The notes under the pieces were generated by a model. It worked only from the letters and a program-made list of their open reading frames with translations. It did no database searches and was not told the DNA's origin. A stretch of DNA of 64,000 bases from Hevea brasiliensis (taxonomy: Eukaryota > Streptophyta > Magnoliopsida > Malpighiales > Euphorbiaceae), in contig NC_079503.1 of assembly GCF_030052815.1 (NCBI RefSeq), positions 48,464,735-48,528,734 of the forward strand, given 5' to 3'. A program made the translations under genes and the position numbers. Below, one piece after another: positions 38,901 to 53,100 of this stretch. Within the stretch, counting starts at the first letter, position 1; each line of letters opens with the position of its first letter.

Positions 38901-41900
38901 ACCAAATTTCCTCCAATAAAAATGCAATATCCAGTAGTTGACCTCCTGTCAACCTTAGATCCAGCCCAGTCGGCATCTAAAAAATATTCAACATTCAAAT
39001 GCCCATGATTACCATATAGCAAACCTCTTCCTGGATCGCCCTTCAGATAACACAAAATTTGTTCCAAGGCTTCCCAATGAGCAACAGTTGGGGAAGACAT
39101 AAACTGACTTACCACATTAACGGCATAAGCAATGTCAGGACGAGTGACTGTAAGGTAGTTCAATTTTCCTACCAATCTCCTGTATCTCTCTGGATCTTCA
39201 AACAACTCACTACCCCCTGCTAACAGTTGTAAAGTTGGAGTCATTGGTGCGCTACAAGGCTTAGCACCTAATTTTCCTGTCTCTGCCAATAGATCGAGGA
39301 CATATTTTCTTTGAGATAAGAAAATACCCTTCTTACTTCTCATAACTTCGATACCCAAGAAATACTTTAACAATCCCAAATCTTTGGTCTAAAACTGAGT
39401 TTGAAGGAAGGTTTTAAGAGATGAAATACCTGCAGAGTCACTCCCAGTGATGACAATGTCATCCACATAGACTACCAAGAGAATTAAACCAGCCTCAGAT
39501 TGCCTATAAAATACTGAGTGATCACACTTACTCTTTTGCATACCAAATTCCTGTACTGCTTCACTGAATCTCCCAAACCATGCCCTAGGACTTTGCTTCA
39601 AGCCATAAAAAGACTTCCGAAGCCTACAAACTTTACCCAACTCCCCCTGAGCAACAAACCCAGGTGGTTGCTCCATATACACCTCCTCCTGAAGATCATC
39701 ATAAAGGAAAGCATTCTTGATATCCAATTGATGCAGGGGCCACTCATATGTAGTTGCTAAAGAGATAAACAAACGAATAGAAGTAAGTTTAGTTACAGGA
39801 GAAAAAGTATCAGAGTAATCAACCCCATATGTCTGAGCATATCCTTTTATTACAAGGCGTACTTTTAACCTAGCCACAGAACCATCAGGATTTACTTTTA
39901 TTGTAAATACCCATTTGCAACCAATAGCTTTCTTACCAGTGGGCAAAGGTAATAGTTCCCATGTACCATTAGCATCTAAAGCCTCCATTTCCTCTTTCAT
40001 AGCAAAGACACTGTGATGAGACAATGCCTCATCAACAGTATTAGGGATAGGAACAGAGTCTAAAGAAGTATCAAAACACCGAGAATAAGAAGACAATTGA
40101 TTATAAGAAACAAAAGAAGAGATAGGGTAAGTACATGAACGTTTACCTTTACGAAGAGCAATGGGTAAGTCTAGATCAGAATCATGGTCAGTATGAGGTA
40201 CAGGATCTCCCAACGAAGTAGCTGGTTGAGGATCTGAGTCAGGAATCTCCAATCTCCTGGAATAAACATGAACAACGGAAGGTCGAGTAGGTCTAGAGAC
40301 AGAAGGAACAGGCTGTGGGAGAGAACTAGACATTGGTTGGACAGTATATATTAAGAGATCATCCTCCTCCCCCTGACTCTCATACACAGATGATGGAGGA
40401 AAAAATGGAGTGGACTCAAAAAATGTGACATCTGCAGAAACAAGATAACGATTAAGAGTAGGAGAGAAACAACGGTACCCTTTTTGGAGCCGGGAGTACC
40501 CAAGGAAGACACATTTGAGAGATTTTGGATCCAATTTAGTAACCTGTGGACGAACATCAGGCACAAAACAGGTACAACAAAAAATACGAGGTTCAATAGG
40601 GAACAAAGATTTTGTAGGAAGGAAACAAAGTAGTACAAGGAATATCCCCATTAAGGACAGAAGACGGCATACGATTGATCAAAAAACATGCCGTAGAAAC
40701 TGCATCCGCCCAAAAGTGTTTAGGTACTTTCATCTGAAAAAGAAGAGCACGAGTTACCTCAAGAAGATGACGATTTTTTTCTTTCGGCCACGCCATTTTG
40801 GGATGGGGTATCCACACAGGAAGACTGATGAAGAATGCCATTTTGTGTCATATAAGGCTGAAATTATGCTGAAAAGTATTCTTTGGCATTGTCACTTCTT
40901 AATATGCGCACAAAAATATTAAATTGAGTTTTGATTTCACTATAAAAGGCACAAAAGATAGAAAACAACTCAGAACGATTCTTCATTAAATATAACCAAG
41001 TAACACGAGAGTAATCATCAACAAAAGTAACAAAATAACGAAATCCAGTTTTAGATGTAACAGAATAAGGACCCCAAACATCAGAATGAACTAACTTGAA
41101 AGGGGATGAAGCCCGTTTATTAACTCTAGACACAGAAGACAAACGATGATGTTTTGCAAACTGACACGAATCACATTCTAGTACTGATAAAGACTGAAAT
41201 TGAGGACACAGCTTATTCATGGTAGACAAAAAAGGATGACTCAATCTACAATGAGCCTCAAGAGGTATTAAGGTACTGGAGCAAACAAGCGACCGCGGTA
41301 CATGATTTTCCAAAATGCAGAGACCACCTGACTCGCGTCCTCTACCAATAATCTGCTTCATCGTAAGATCCTGAAACAAACACTAGTCAGAAAAAAAGGA
41401 AACAGAATAATTTAAGGTACGAGTAAGTTTACTAACAGAAAATAGATTAAAAGAGAATTTTGGTAGACACAAAACAGAAGACAAAGAAATTGACGAAGTC
41501 GGGTTCGTAGTTCCAGAACCCATGACACAAGAAGTAGAACCATCAGCTAAAGTAACAGTAGAGGAAGTGAGATTAGACTGAAAAGCAAATAGAAGACTAG
41601 AATTACCTGTCATGTGATCTGTCGCACCAGAATCAATAACCCATTTGGATGAAGAAGACACAAGGCATGTAGTGGATTTACCTAACTCAACGATCGCAGT
41701 GACAGGGGAACTAGTAGGCTTTAGAGATGCCTGATACTGGGAAAATTGTGCAAAATCCTCTGCAGATACCAAAATAGTTTTCTCAGAGGAAGACACTGTA
41801 GAATTCTCTGTTGCCATATTTGCCATCTGTGATCGCTGATTTTTCCTCTGAAGTTGCGGACAATTATATTTTGTATGGCCAGGCTCATGGCAATAATAAC

Positions 41901-44900
41901 AAATGATTCCTTTTGAGTTCTTATTAGAATAGCCTCCCCATTACGCTGATTACCTCTATTGCCTGTAATTCCTCCTCTACTTCCTCTTCTATTACCCTGC
42001 CGTCCATTTGGATTACCGCTAATAAGAGCACTACTGACAGGCTATGAAGATTGAATACTCTCTGTACGAAGGACCCGTGTGAACGTATCATGCAAAGAGG
42101 AAATCTTAAAACTGGAGAGAATCTGAGATTTAGCAGTCTCATACTCTAAAGGAAGGCCTACAAGAAAACTCATAACACCCAGTTGCTCCCGTTGAGCCTG
42201 CTGAACTTTCACATCAGAACTAAAAGGCAACAATACATTAAATTCCTCATATACCCGTTTAAAATCCATAAAATAAGCCGTGAGAGACTTATCCTCTTTC
42301 TTAGCACGGTAGAATGCCTTACAAACATCATAAATACGGAAGATATTTCATTTACCAGAATACAAAAAATCTAAGTAATCCATCAATTCCTTAACAAATT
42401 CACAGTGATTAATTAAACTAATTACCTCACTATGAATCGAGTTCCGAAGTTGCAAAAACAAACGAGCATCCTCCCTTAGCCAGGTTTGTCGTGTAACATC
42501 AGTGGGTGGATCTTTAGTAAGGTGACCATCCTTATCAATGCTACGCAAATAGACCCTAACAGTCTTACTCCACTCCAGGTAATTCGAACTATTAAGTTTG
42601 TGTTCCGTGATCTTAGTCATCACCGAAATCACATCAGAAATAACATTCTTATTGTCTGCCATTTGTTAAGACAAAGAAAACTAACCGAAACGCTAATCCA
42701 AAGTGCTTATAGCAGCAAAATAATCCAAAATCACAAATCAAGCAAATACCGAAATAGGATCTGAGAGCCAAACCTCAGAAGTCCTTTAATGGTATACTGG
42801 ATCAAGCAACAGCACACAGTGGTGGAATGAGTGGGTTGAGGCAACGCCGGCGATGTTGATCGGGGTTGAAACGGCCGGTCGGCAGCCAAGGTCTCTCCTG
42901 AGCTGGGTAGTGAGAACAAATAATCACCCTAGATTGATGACCTGCTCTGATACCATATAGAAAGAGATGATTCTCATTCATTTCAATTAATCTGTACATG
43001 GGTATATATATGCAATTGATTCCTATAATTGTCTTCTACTAATTAGTAAGAAATCCTAAATAAGAAATCCTAAATAGGAATACAGAATACAGAATATACA
43101 GAGAAATAATATAGTGATTGACTTTCCATAACATAGTGATTGACTTTCCATAACACCAAGGAAGACACATTTGAGAAACTTCAGATCCAATTTAGTAACC
43201 TGTGGACGAACATCATGCACAAAACAGGTACAACCAAAAATACTGGATTCAACAGGGAACAAAGATTTTGTAAGAAACAAAGCAATATAAGGAATATCCC
43301 CATTAAGGACGGAAAACAGCATACGATTGATCAAAAAATATGCCGTAGAAACTGCATCTGCCCAAAAGTGTTTGGGAACTTTCATATGAAAAAGAGGAGC
43401 ACGAGCTACCTCAAGAAGATGCCAATTTTTTCTTTCGGCCACGCCATTTTGGGATAGGGTATCAACACAGGAAGACTGATGAAGAATATCATTTTATGTC
43501 ATATAAGACTGAAATTGTGCTGAAAAATATTCTTTGGCATTGTCACTTCTTAATATGCGCACAGAAATATTAAATTGAGTTTTGATTTCATTATAAAAGA
43601 CACAAAAAATAGAAAACTCAGAACGATTCTTTATTAAATATAACTATGTAACACGAGAGTAATCATCAACAAAAATAACAAAATAACGAAATCCAATTTT
43701 AGAAGTGACAGAACAAGGATCCCAAACATCAGAATGAACTAACGCAAAAGGGGATGAAGCCCGTTTATTGACTCTAGATACAGAAAGCAAACGATGATGT
43801 TTTGCAAAATGACAAAACTCACATTCTAGTACTGATAAAGACTGAAACTGAGGACACAGCTTCTTCATGGTAGACAAAGAAGGATGGCCCAATCTACAAT
43901 GAGCTTCAAGAGGTGTTAAGGTATTGGAGCAAACAAGCGACCGCGCTACATGATTTTCCAGAATGTAGAGACCACCTGACTCACGTCCTCTACCAATAAT
44001 CTGCTTCGTCGCAAGATCCTGAAACAAACACTGGTCAGGAAAAAATGAAACAGAAAAATTTAAGTTACGAGTAAGTTTACTAACAAAAAGTAGATTAAAA
44101 GAGAATTTTGGTAAACACAAAACAAATGACAAAGAAATTGACGAATTCGAGTTCCCAGTTCCAGAACCCATGACACAAGAAGTAGAACCATCAGCCAAAG
44201 TAACAGTAGAGGAAGTGAGATTAGACTGAAAAGCAGATAGAAAACTAGAATTGCCTGTCATGTGATTTGTGGCATCAGAATCAATAACCCATTTGGATGA
44301 GAAAGACACAAGGCATGTAGTGGATTTATCTGACTCAGTGATAGCAATGACAGGGGAATTGATAGGCTTTAGAGATACCTGATACTGGGAAAACTATGCA
44401 AAATCCTCGGCAGATACCAAAACAGTTTTCTCAGAGGAAGATACTGTATAATCCTCTGCTGCCATATTTGCCATCTGTGATCGCTGATTTTTCCTCTGAA
44501 GTTGCGGACAATTATATTTTGTATGGCCAGGCTCATGGAAATAATAACAAATGATTCCTTTTGAGTTCTTATTAGAATAGCCTCCCCATTACGCTGATTA
44601 CCTCTATTGCCTGTAATTCCTCCTCTACTTCCTCTTCTATTACCCTGTTGTCCATTTGGATTACCGCTAATAAGAGCACTACTGACAAGCTATGAAGATT
44701 GAATACTCTCTGTACGAAGGACCCGTGTGAACGTATCATGCAAAGAGGAAATCTCAGAACTGGAGAGAATCTGAGATTTAGCAGTCTCATACTCTAAAGG
44801 AAGGCCTACAAGAAAACTCATAACACCCAGTTGCTCCCGTTGAGCCTGCTGAACTTTCACATCAGAATTAAAAGACAACAATACATTAAGTTCCTCATAT

Positions 44901-46735
44901 ACCCGTTTAAAATCCATAAAATAAGCCGCCAGAGATTTATCCTCTTTCTCAACACGGTAGAATGCCTTACAAACATCATAAATATGAGAGATATTCCCTT
45001 TACTAGAATACAAAAAATCTAAGTAATTCATAAATTCCTTAACAAATTCACAGTGATTAATTAAACTTATTATCTCACTGTGAATAGATTTTCGAAACTA
45101 TAAAAACAACCGAACATCCTCCCTTAGCCAAGTTTGCCGTGTATCATCAGTAAGTGGATCTTTAGTGAGGTGATCATCCTTATCAATGCTACGCAAATAG
45201 ATCCTAGAAGTCTTACTCCACTCCAGGTAATTCGAACCATTAAGTTTGTGTTTCGTGATCTTAGTCATCACTGAAATCACATTAGAAATAACTTTCTTAT
45301 TGTCTGCCATTTGTTGAGACAAAGAAAACTAACCGAAATGCTTATCCAAAGTGCTTACAGTCGCAAAATAACCCAAAATCACAAATTAAGCAAATACCGA
45401 AGGAAGATCTGAGAGCCAAACCTCAAAAGTCCTTCAACGGTGTACTGGATCAGGCAACAGCACACAATGGTGGAATGAGGGGGTTGAGGCGACGTCGGCG
45501 ATACTGATCAGAGTCAAAATGGCCGGCGGACGCACCTCCACACGTCAACAAGTGAAGAAACGGCGAGAACCTGAGTTGAGCGTGTGAGCCTCACGCGCTT
45601 GAATTCCGACGACCGGATCAGAGGGGACGGCCGATCTGCAACCAAGGACTCTCCTGAGCTGGGTGGTGAGAATAAATAGTCACCCAAGATAGATGACCTA
45701 AGGTAAGTGGGTTTCAGTCCAGAAATAGACGGGAAAGAAATTCCATATTTAGATTCCTTAATGAACCAGCACTGATACCATGTAGAGAGATGATTCTCCT
45801 TAATTTCAATTAATAAGTACATGGGTATATATATACAATTGATTCCTATAATTATGTTCTACTAATAGAAAGAAATCCTAAATAGGAATACAGAATATAC
45901 AGAGAAATAATATAGTGATTGACTTTCCATAACATTGTCACACGTGAGAAAAGGATGCATCACTTCCAGTTTAGTATCTGCCATTAAGGCTGATATTTCT
46001 TTCATTTTATCCCAAAATAAAATGCCGTAGCCCTACATAGCCTCTTAAGGAGGTCCCAAGGCTTAGAGGAACTGAGATCCACAAGAAAAGGTTTCCTTCA
46101 AGTTGTGACTCAGCAGCCAAGATACTTAACAAAGAAATCCTCTTATGGACCACCTGTTAACTGAGACCACTGATTAAGTAGCCTATTCCTCTGACAAAGC
46201 AACATGGACATGGTAATTGTGTTCAATAGGGAGTTTCTTTCTTTAAGCTGTCATGTGAAACCAGCAATACTTGCAATAAAGCGTGCACAGACTCTCTTCT
46301 TTCTTTACAGTGTTGTTATCTTCTCAAACAACACCCACTGATTACATCTTTTCAACCATCTCAATTGAGAATCTGTCTTCAATATGCAAGTCATGTAATA
46401 CAGTAACATGGGTTTAAAACATGGTCACAGACGCGATAATGGTTAGTGGCATATGATAGAGCGGCAACACAACAGTAATAGCCTATCATTGCACAAATTT
46501 TTTTCAAAAATTTGCAAAATGCATAAACTAAACAAAGGTTAATTGAGCCAACTAAAATTAAGAAATCCATCGTAAATATAGCAAAAGTTCCAAGTTTTAA
46601 CAACAAATTTGTAAATATAACCAACAAAAAAAATAATAAACCTCTTTCAAGGAAATTATGAAGAATACTCATTTCTACATAATTGTTCCCTTATGCTTAG
46701 TAAAATGTGGAATTCCTTTCAATCAGGTTGAAGAT

Positions 46736-46805
<70 letters not shown>

Positions 46806-47144
46806 GAGTCGAGCTACTCACGAGCTGCTAGAAACTCATTTCGAAAAAAAGCCTAGCCTGGCTCAACTCATTTAGAGCTCATTTTCTTAACAAGCCAAGC
46901 TTGAGCTTATGGATATTCAGCTCGAGCTTGACACAAGTTTAGCTAAGCTCGAAAAAATTTTGACAAATCACACATGAGCTCTTCAAAGCTCAACTCGACT
47001 CAACTCGATTCAGTTTATTTATACCCTTATGTGGTTTGGAGTGTCAGCAGCTGTATCCTGCTGCCTACTGAAACATTACCTTTTACATGGTAATGGCTGT
47101 TAGATAAACAGCCATTACAGTTACATTTTGGCGGTAACATCCAT

Positions 47145-47186
<42 letters not shown>

Positions 47187-50100
47187 GTGGCGTATTGGAG
47201 GTAATCAAAGGTACCCCCAAAACCGTTATTTAAGGTTAAGTAATGCCCATTATCTGAATTCATGTCTAACCACAATGTCTAATTCTACTTGTAGTAAGCG
47301 GTACTTTAAAAGCAAATCAGTATCAGTTGAAATCCGAAAGTATTAACCTTAAAAAATATAATGAATGGTTTATAAAGATTTCTTACACATAGATCACACG
47401 TGATGGCAGAAATATTTTCACCCTGTGGTTTTGGTATATTTTCAAGATGATGAACAATCCGTTGTAAAAGCCCTTTCAAGCTAGCATCAATATCAAGAGC
47501 CACCATTCCAGGAGTTCCCAGCAAAAAGCGGATTCTACCAGCACATGAAGAAAGGTATGATAACGCATATCCTCGAATAGCTGCATTAGATATGAAACAA
47601 CTTTAAAGATTGCAATCCATATGAGAGGTCTGTGAATGAAAAGAAGAGCATTGCAGAACATATAGCAGCTTCAGAGTCATATGACTAATATTTAAGAGAA
47701 CATATAAATCATGGAGAAAGCCAAACAAATTTTCATAACATCAGTACTTTCCCAGCTCTAATAACCAGTACTCTGCTCTCTGTTAATATAAATTGGAATT
47801 AAATTTAATAACTACTCCGTATTCTTATATAAGAAACCTTAATCGTAAGTTAGCACCCATATAAAACCAAAAAAAAAATTTACACTGAACAATATTGCTG
47901 GATAAAGCTGTTTCCCAAAAACCCAATAATAAAAGTGATGCAATAACAAAGTATGGACCAAAAATCTACATCACTTCGCTCTACTGATAAATGCATGGGC
48001 TGCAGTTTGCAATTAATGAATTAAAAATATTAGACCTCCTGTGGCATGGATAGGAGAGCAGTCTTTCACTCTTCTTAGCTACTTAACCTTCCCAAGCACC
48101 AACACTTCAGGAAACTATGCACCCACACTTCAGGAAAATATGCACCATCAAAAGCTTTTATATCGACTGTTATTGGTGCCATAGTCAGACCTTCCTAAAA
48201 AGGTTAAAACACCATACAACTAGGGAAGTGGGAATTCAAGAGAAATAACATTACAATTCATGAAGAATATACAGGCGATCAAGATTATAAATCTCAGCAG
48301 TCAGTACAAAACGCAATTGCTTCACCCACCCCCAAACCACAAAAAGAATAAGTAAATAAGAAAATTTAAAAAAAAAAACACTTGTGAAAGAGCAATGCAA
48401 CAATTTTATGTGCATTTAACTGTTTTATATATAGGTCTCATTTATATTATCCACATATTTCAAAATCAATATAAAGTATATCACTTGTGGAAAAGAACTA
48501 ATTTTTGCATACATATTCCCATACCAACCTGCAATATACTTGCGCACTAAACAACAGAGACGATCCATTCCATCTAGTAAGAAACCAATAGTTGGATCAC
48601 TTGGATCCTGCAACCAAAAATAAAACCCCTTTAAGTTACAGCATTCCACAAGTTTGTCAGCAAACCTATTACTTTATGACTGACTAAGTCTCAGTTCCAA
48701 ACTAGACTTTAGGGTTCGCCATGCAGATACTTCTCCACCATTCAGCTCTGTTAGGGGATTCCGGCAACCAAAATAATAACAGAAATGCAATGGTAATATA
48801 GTTAAGCAATACATGGGAGAAGCTGACATACTATGTCCACAGGTACCGCTCGAGCAGCTTTAGATTTTGATGGTGCAATTCCTACATGTTGGAAATACCA
48901 GATGACTTCAGATTGGGCCAAAGCCAATGCAGAAAATACCATCTGTAAGGAACACCATCAGATCAGGGGAAATTTGTAGCAAGTATTATTCCATTTATAC
49001 TCTGGGACAAATGTGTAAATTAATGACTGAAGGGAGAAATCTAAGGGCCTGACAAAGACACCACTTTCTAATGACCACAAGCTGAACATCACAGAGAGTA
49101 GGAAAACTATTTTAAAGATTATTACATTCTATTTTGATAAATAAATAAAAAAACAGAGCACATAAATTTTAGGAATTTCCAAGGCTTCACCAACTGTTTC
49201 ATAAATGTCGAGTGAGACAAATCCAAGGATTTTTCACTAAAAACAAGTGCCACAGAACCACAGGACACAAGTATTTCCCACCTTTTACAGGACAGAAAGA
49301 TTTGAAATATAGCCTATTGGTTGGGTACATGTGTTTTTTTACTACACCTTTAAAAGTGTATGCAAAATTAAGAGAATCACTTCAAATCCTATTAGAAGAA
49401 GTCTGTAATGAGTCTATGGACAGTCTTACCTGGATGTTCGGTGCCAATAAACTCGGCTGATCTGTAAAAAAGAGCACCATTCTTCCAATTTCTTGCTTTA
49501 ACAATATTCTTCTCTCACTGTGAATAGCATCACATGATACAAGTGCTTGTTCATGTACTTCACTGCAACGATTCATCAATTTCCAAATTACACTGATGCT
49601 GAAACAGTAGGCATGCTGGTTTGTTCTCTTTCTTTTTTTTTTCTTTTTCTCTACAAGAATACAGTATAGTAATATAATTCTTCCTTTCTCTTTTCTTTTT
49701 TTTTTTTTTTTTTGAGAAAGAGGGCTGTCTAATAAATGTCAGTAGCATGCTTGCCATAGTTATTAAAGGTGCACCTCAAGCTCAACGCTCACCAAGCTTC
49801 AACCCTAATGCTTTATGCACCTAGACATGTGCCCTTCTTCCAAGCACAAGGCTCTGGAAAACCAAGTCTTCTTTATTTCCACCTTTGGCGAACACTTCCG
49901 TTGGCAAAAAACACTACCACTTAAATTAGATATTTGTCGATCTATCAGAATCCTATATTAACGCACTAGGAAGTTTTCAGAATTAGTATCGCTAGTGATA
50001 ACTAGCGATCAAAATCTTATCAAACTAAAACTTTTAGCAAGTTTATTTTTATTTTATTTGGAATGCAAAATTATTATTACTTGATTGCTTATTAGTTATT

Positions 50101-53100
50101 ATTATTTTTTAATTTCATTATATTTGAAGTTTGATGGAATATTCATATTTCTTTGACTTTTATGGATTTTTAATTTTTTTTTTTACTTTTGCACCTCACC
50201 TCAGTCAAGCGCATGCCTACGCCTTGTGCCTTGCGCCTAAACTCTAGGACTCACTTGGCGCCTTAGTATGCCTTGAGCCTTTAATAACTATAATGCTTGC
50301 AAATATTTTAACATGAAAGAAGCAAACAAGTGGTTGCGCATTTCATAAAATTATATACATAAAGAGAAAATCCCAAAGACTCTGGATTATACAAGGTAAT
50401 ATTAATGCTAATGGAATTTATGTTCAGTGCAATGAACTGGTCCACTTTTCAGCTTATTAGAACATAAATGGCCAGTGTTCTCAAAAATGCACATATATAA
50501 ATGATCAGGAATTTTCCAGTTTGCTAGCTTCACATCTTAATCTTTTATCAACAGTGAGCATTTGATCTTTATATGCTAGAATTTACATACTGCTAGAGTG
50601 ATTACTGCAATGAATGGCTCTATATTTTCTCCTTTTGTTTTCACATTTGTTTTCACATATACCCTTTGTATATACATTGGAAATGTCTATTCAGTTTAGA
50701 ATTTAGGAAATTAATCTCTTCTACACCATCATCCTGTTGAACTCAGTATAAACACTGAAGCTTAAAATATGCCTTCAAAGACATACAACTCAACTCAACT
50801 CAACTAAGCCTTCAAAGACATAGTGACATTTTTTTTTAATTTCTGCTAGAAGAGATACAGACAGCCTAAAGCTTCTTCAATCCAAATATAAGCTAAAAAA
50901 TGGCATTTGCCTCTTCAAAGTTTGCTTCTGGTAACTTATCCTAGCAAGATCAAGTCTTCAAACCTCACAAAAATTATCGGTTTTGACAAGGAGTCCAGGA
51001 CCAATTTTAAGTCAATAAAGATCAATGCTAAAGTTTCAAATTCCATAATTTGGCCTTGACAATTTCACCATGAAAGAAACTCATTTATATAAATATTACT
51101 TTCCACTTCCAGATCTCAGAGAGGAAAATAATTTAACTGAAATCCACAGCTCTAGAAAAGAAAACCAAAAGAAAGTATCTCTTGTTCTTGACTTTATTCA
51201 ACTTGCTCAAGTAAAATTGAGAAATCAAGTTTAGCAAATGCATCAAAACTATCAAATCCAATCAGTTATACCTTATCATTTTCTCAACCTGCTTTGCCAC
51301 ACTGTATTCCAAGTCTGCTTCCTTTTGCTTAGCTCGTCCAGATTTAGCCATCTTCTTTGACTCTAATATCCGAGGCAAAACATATAACTGATAATCTTCA
51401 TGCAATAAAACATACTGCACATTCAAGATTTCAGTGAAAATCAGATATTGCTATGGAGAATGCAGTTTTGAGTTTGACAATAAACAGCACCGCTCACCTC
51501 ATCCCTGAATAGTGTAAGAATTAAATTTTCCTTCAGTACAACCTGAAGACCATTTTGAACAAGATAAAATCAATGTAAGATGACAAACAAACATCACACA
51601 GTGCTTTCATGTCCATGAAAAAACAGTAGAAGGAACCATGGAGGTACATCCATATATTCTTTCTAATCTTTCACGCCCATAAAAGTAATAAAAAATCATA
51701 TTCTTAAGTGCACAGCTAAAAATTATATACATATGTTAAGAATCCACAGGCAATATTCCAAAAATATACATAAATATTTTGCTTCATTTATTAATTAAAA
51801 AAATATAATTTTATAAATTATTATTAAAACATGAAAAATATTATAAGTATAATTTATATGATAATAATAAACGTAATAATTGTATATAATTAATAAAAAA
51901 ATAAATTATTTCAAACATAATTTACCCACAAAATGAACCAATAACTGAAACCTGAAATTTTTAAAAAATACTAACCAAACCAAAAAGATCAATACCAAAT
52001 AATTGAATATCATTGGTTAAATTTATAAATGAATTATTTCTTAATTAACTTCAACTTTATTATCACTTCCTGATATCATGTACTCAATGAGAATCAAAGC
52101 CAATAATCATGGGAGACATACCAGAGCAATATCGATGCTAGTGACACGAAGTAGCTCATCAGGACAAACAAGATATCCAAGCAGCACCCATTCCCTGTAA
52201 TATGTAACATTTGCTAGATCTTGGGCCCTCTAAAATGTGAAAAGTAACATGAAAGCAATTAGGAATGCCAATTGCAATTAACAGAAGTGCTGAAAATTAG
52301 TAAGACTAAAAGTAGTAGCAATAGTTTGGCAAACTTAATGACGAATTTCCTCAACAAATCTCAATGTCTTCCAAAAGAATAGTACTTACCATTGGGTGAG
52401 CAGAATTTGTAAGTATATCTGGATATCTAGGATGGTATGGACTTAGAAACCCCTCATTTCTGAGCTTCCTTGTATCTGTACATAGGAAAATAATTGGACC
52501 CACGGCCTCTAAAACCTATAGAATAAAATTGAAAGTTTTCAAGAATGAAAATTATTGGATTTATTAATAACACAAAAAGGAAGAAGTAGAAAAGAATGAA
52601 GGGTCACAATAATCAAAATTAATTATCAGTGGTAATGCTTATATCGAAATAGATATATGAAGAAAGCACGTAACTTACAGGTCACGGAAGCAACAATTCA
52701 AACATTAAAATAATTCCCAAATCTATTGGCATAAGTCTAGATTTTTTATATACTTTCGCGGTATGGTCCTTAAACAATAATCAAGTACTTGAACAATAAC
52801 CTGGTCAGTTTAGCTAACATTCAATGATGAGTCAAAATTAAGGTGGAAGTAATTAGTCCACATATGGCCTGAAGCGTTGAAAAATGCTGATGCAATGCTA
52901 AAATGGCAAGTAGCACTACCACTAATGATGCGCTTGATAATAGATTTTTCACAAAACCATGTTCTACCAACTTACTAAAATTAGCTTTTATGGGACCCAC
53001 TATACACACGGCTCTTGTCAATTAGTTCATTGCTTTAGTAAACCTTAGCTGGGATCCACTTTTTTAAAGGATCCCCAAATGGAAGGACCCGCATGTCATA

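Larger units (their letters stand above)
38313..43155 (-). mobile_element. Copia element C, nested in Copia B
   Basis: LTRs lie at 38313-38505 and 42956-43155. The 5-bp TSD ccaag (38308-38312, 43156-43160) is formed from Copia B sequence, which proves the nesting. Each LTR ends with an extra tandem copy of about 22 bp (TAGTRATTGACTTTCCATWA and CA). Order and motifs match A and B. Confidence 0.96.
36154..45934 (-). mobile_element. Copia element B, split by Copia C
   Basis: LTRs lie at 36154-36309 (156 bp) and 45781-45934 (154 bp), with about seven substitutions and a 2-bp gap between them. A 5-bp TSD ttgtc lies at 36149-36153 and 45935-45939. It is in sense with NAP1 in the 11.8-kb w12-w13 intron. 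Copia C (38313-43155) lies in its integrase region. Without C, B is about 4.9 kb. Confidence 0.95.

Noticed and set aside
36154..45934. Reading 36154-38483 and 38313-43155 as two separate elements sharing an LTR
   Set aside because: The TSDs pair 36154 with 45934 (ttgtc) and 38313 with 43155 (ccaag), which needs a nested order.
47090..47118. Perfect 12-bp hairpin as a terminator or microRNA precursor
   Set aside because: Too short for a precursor, in an intron beside TA microsatellites; probably a decayed repeat end.
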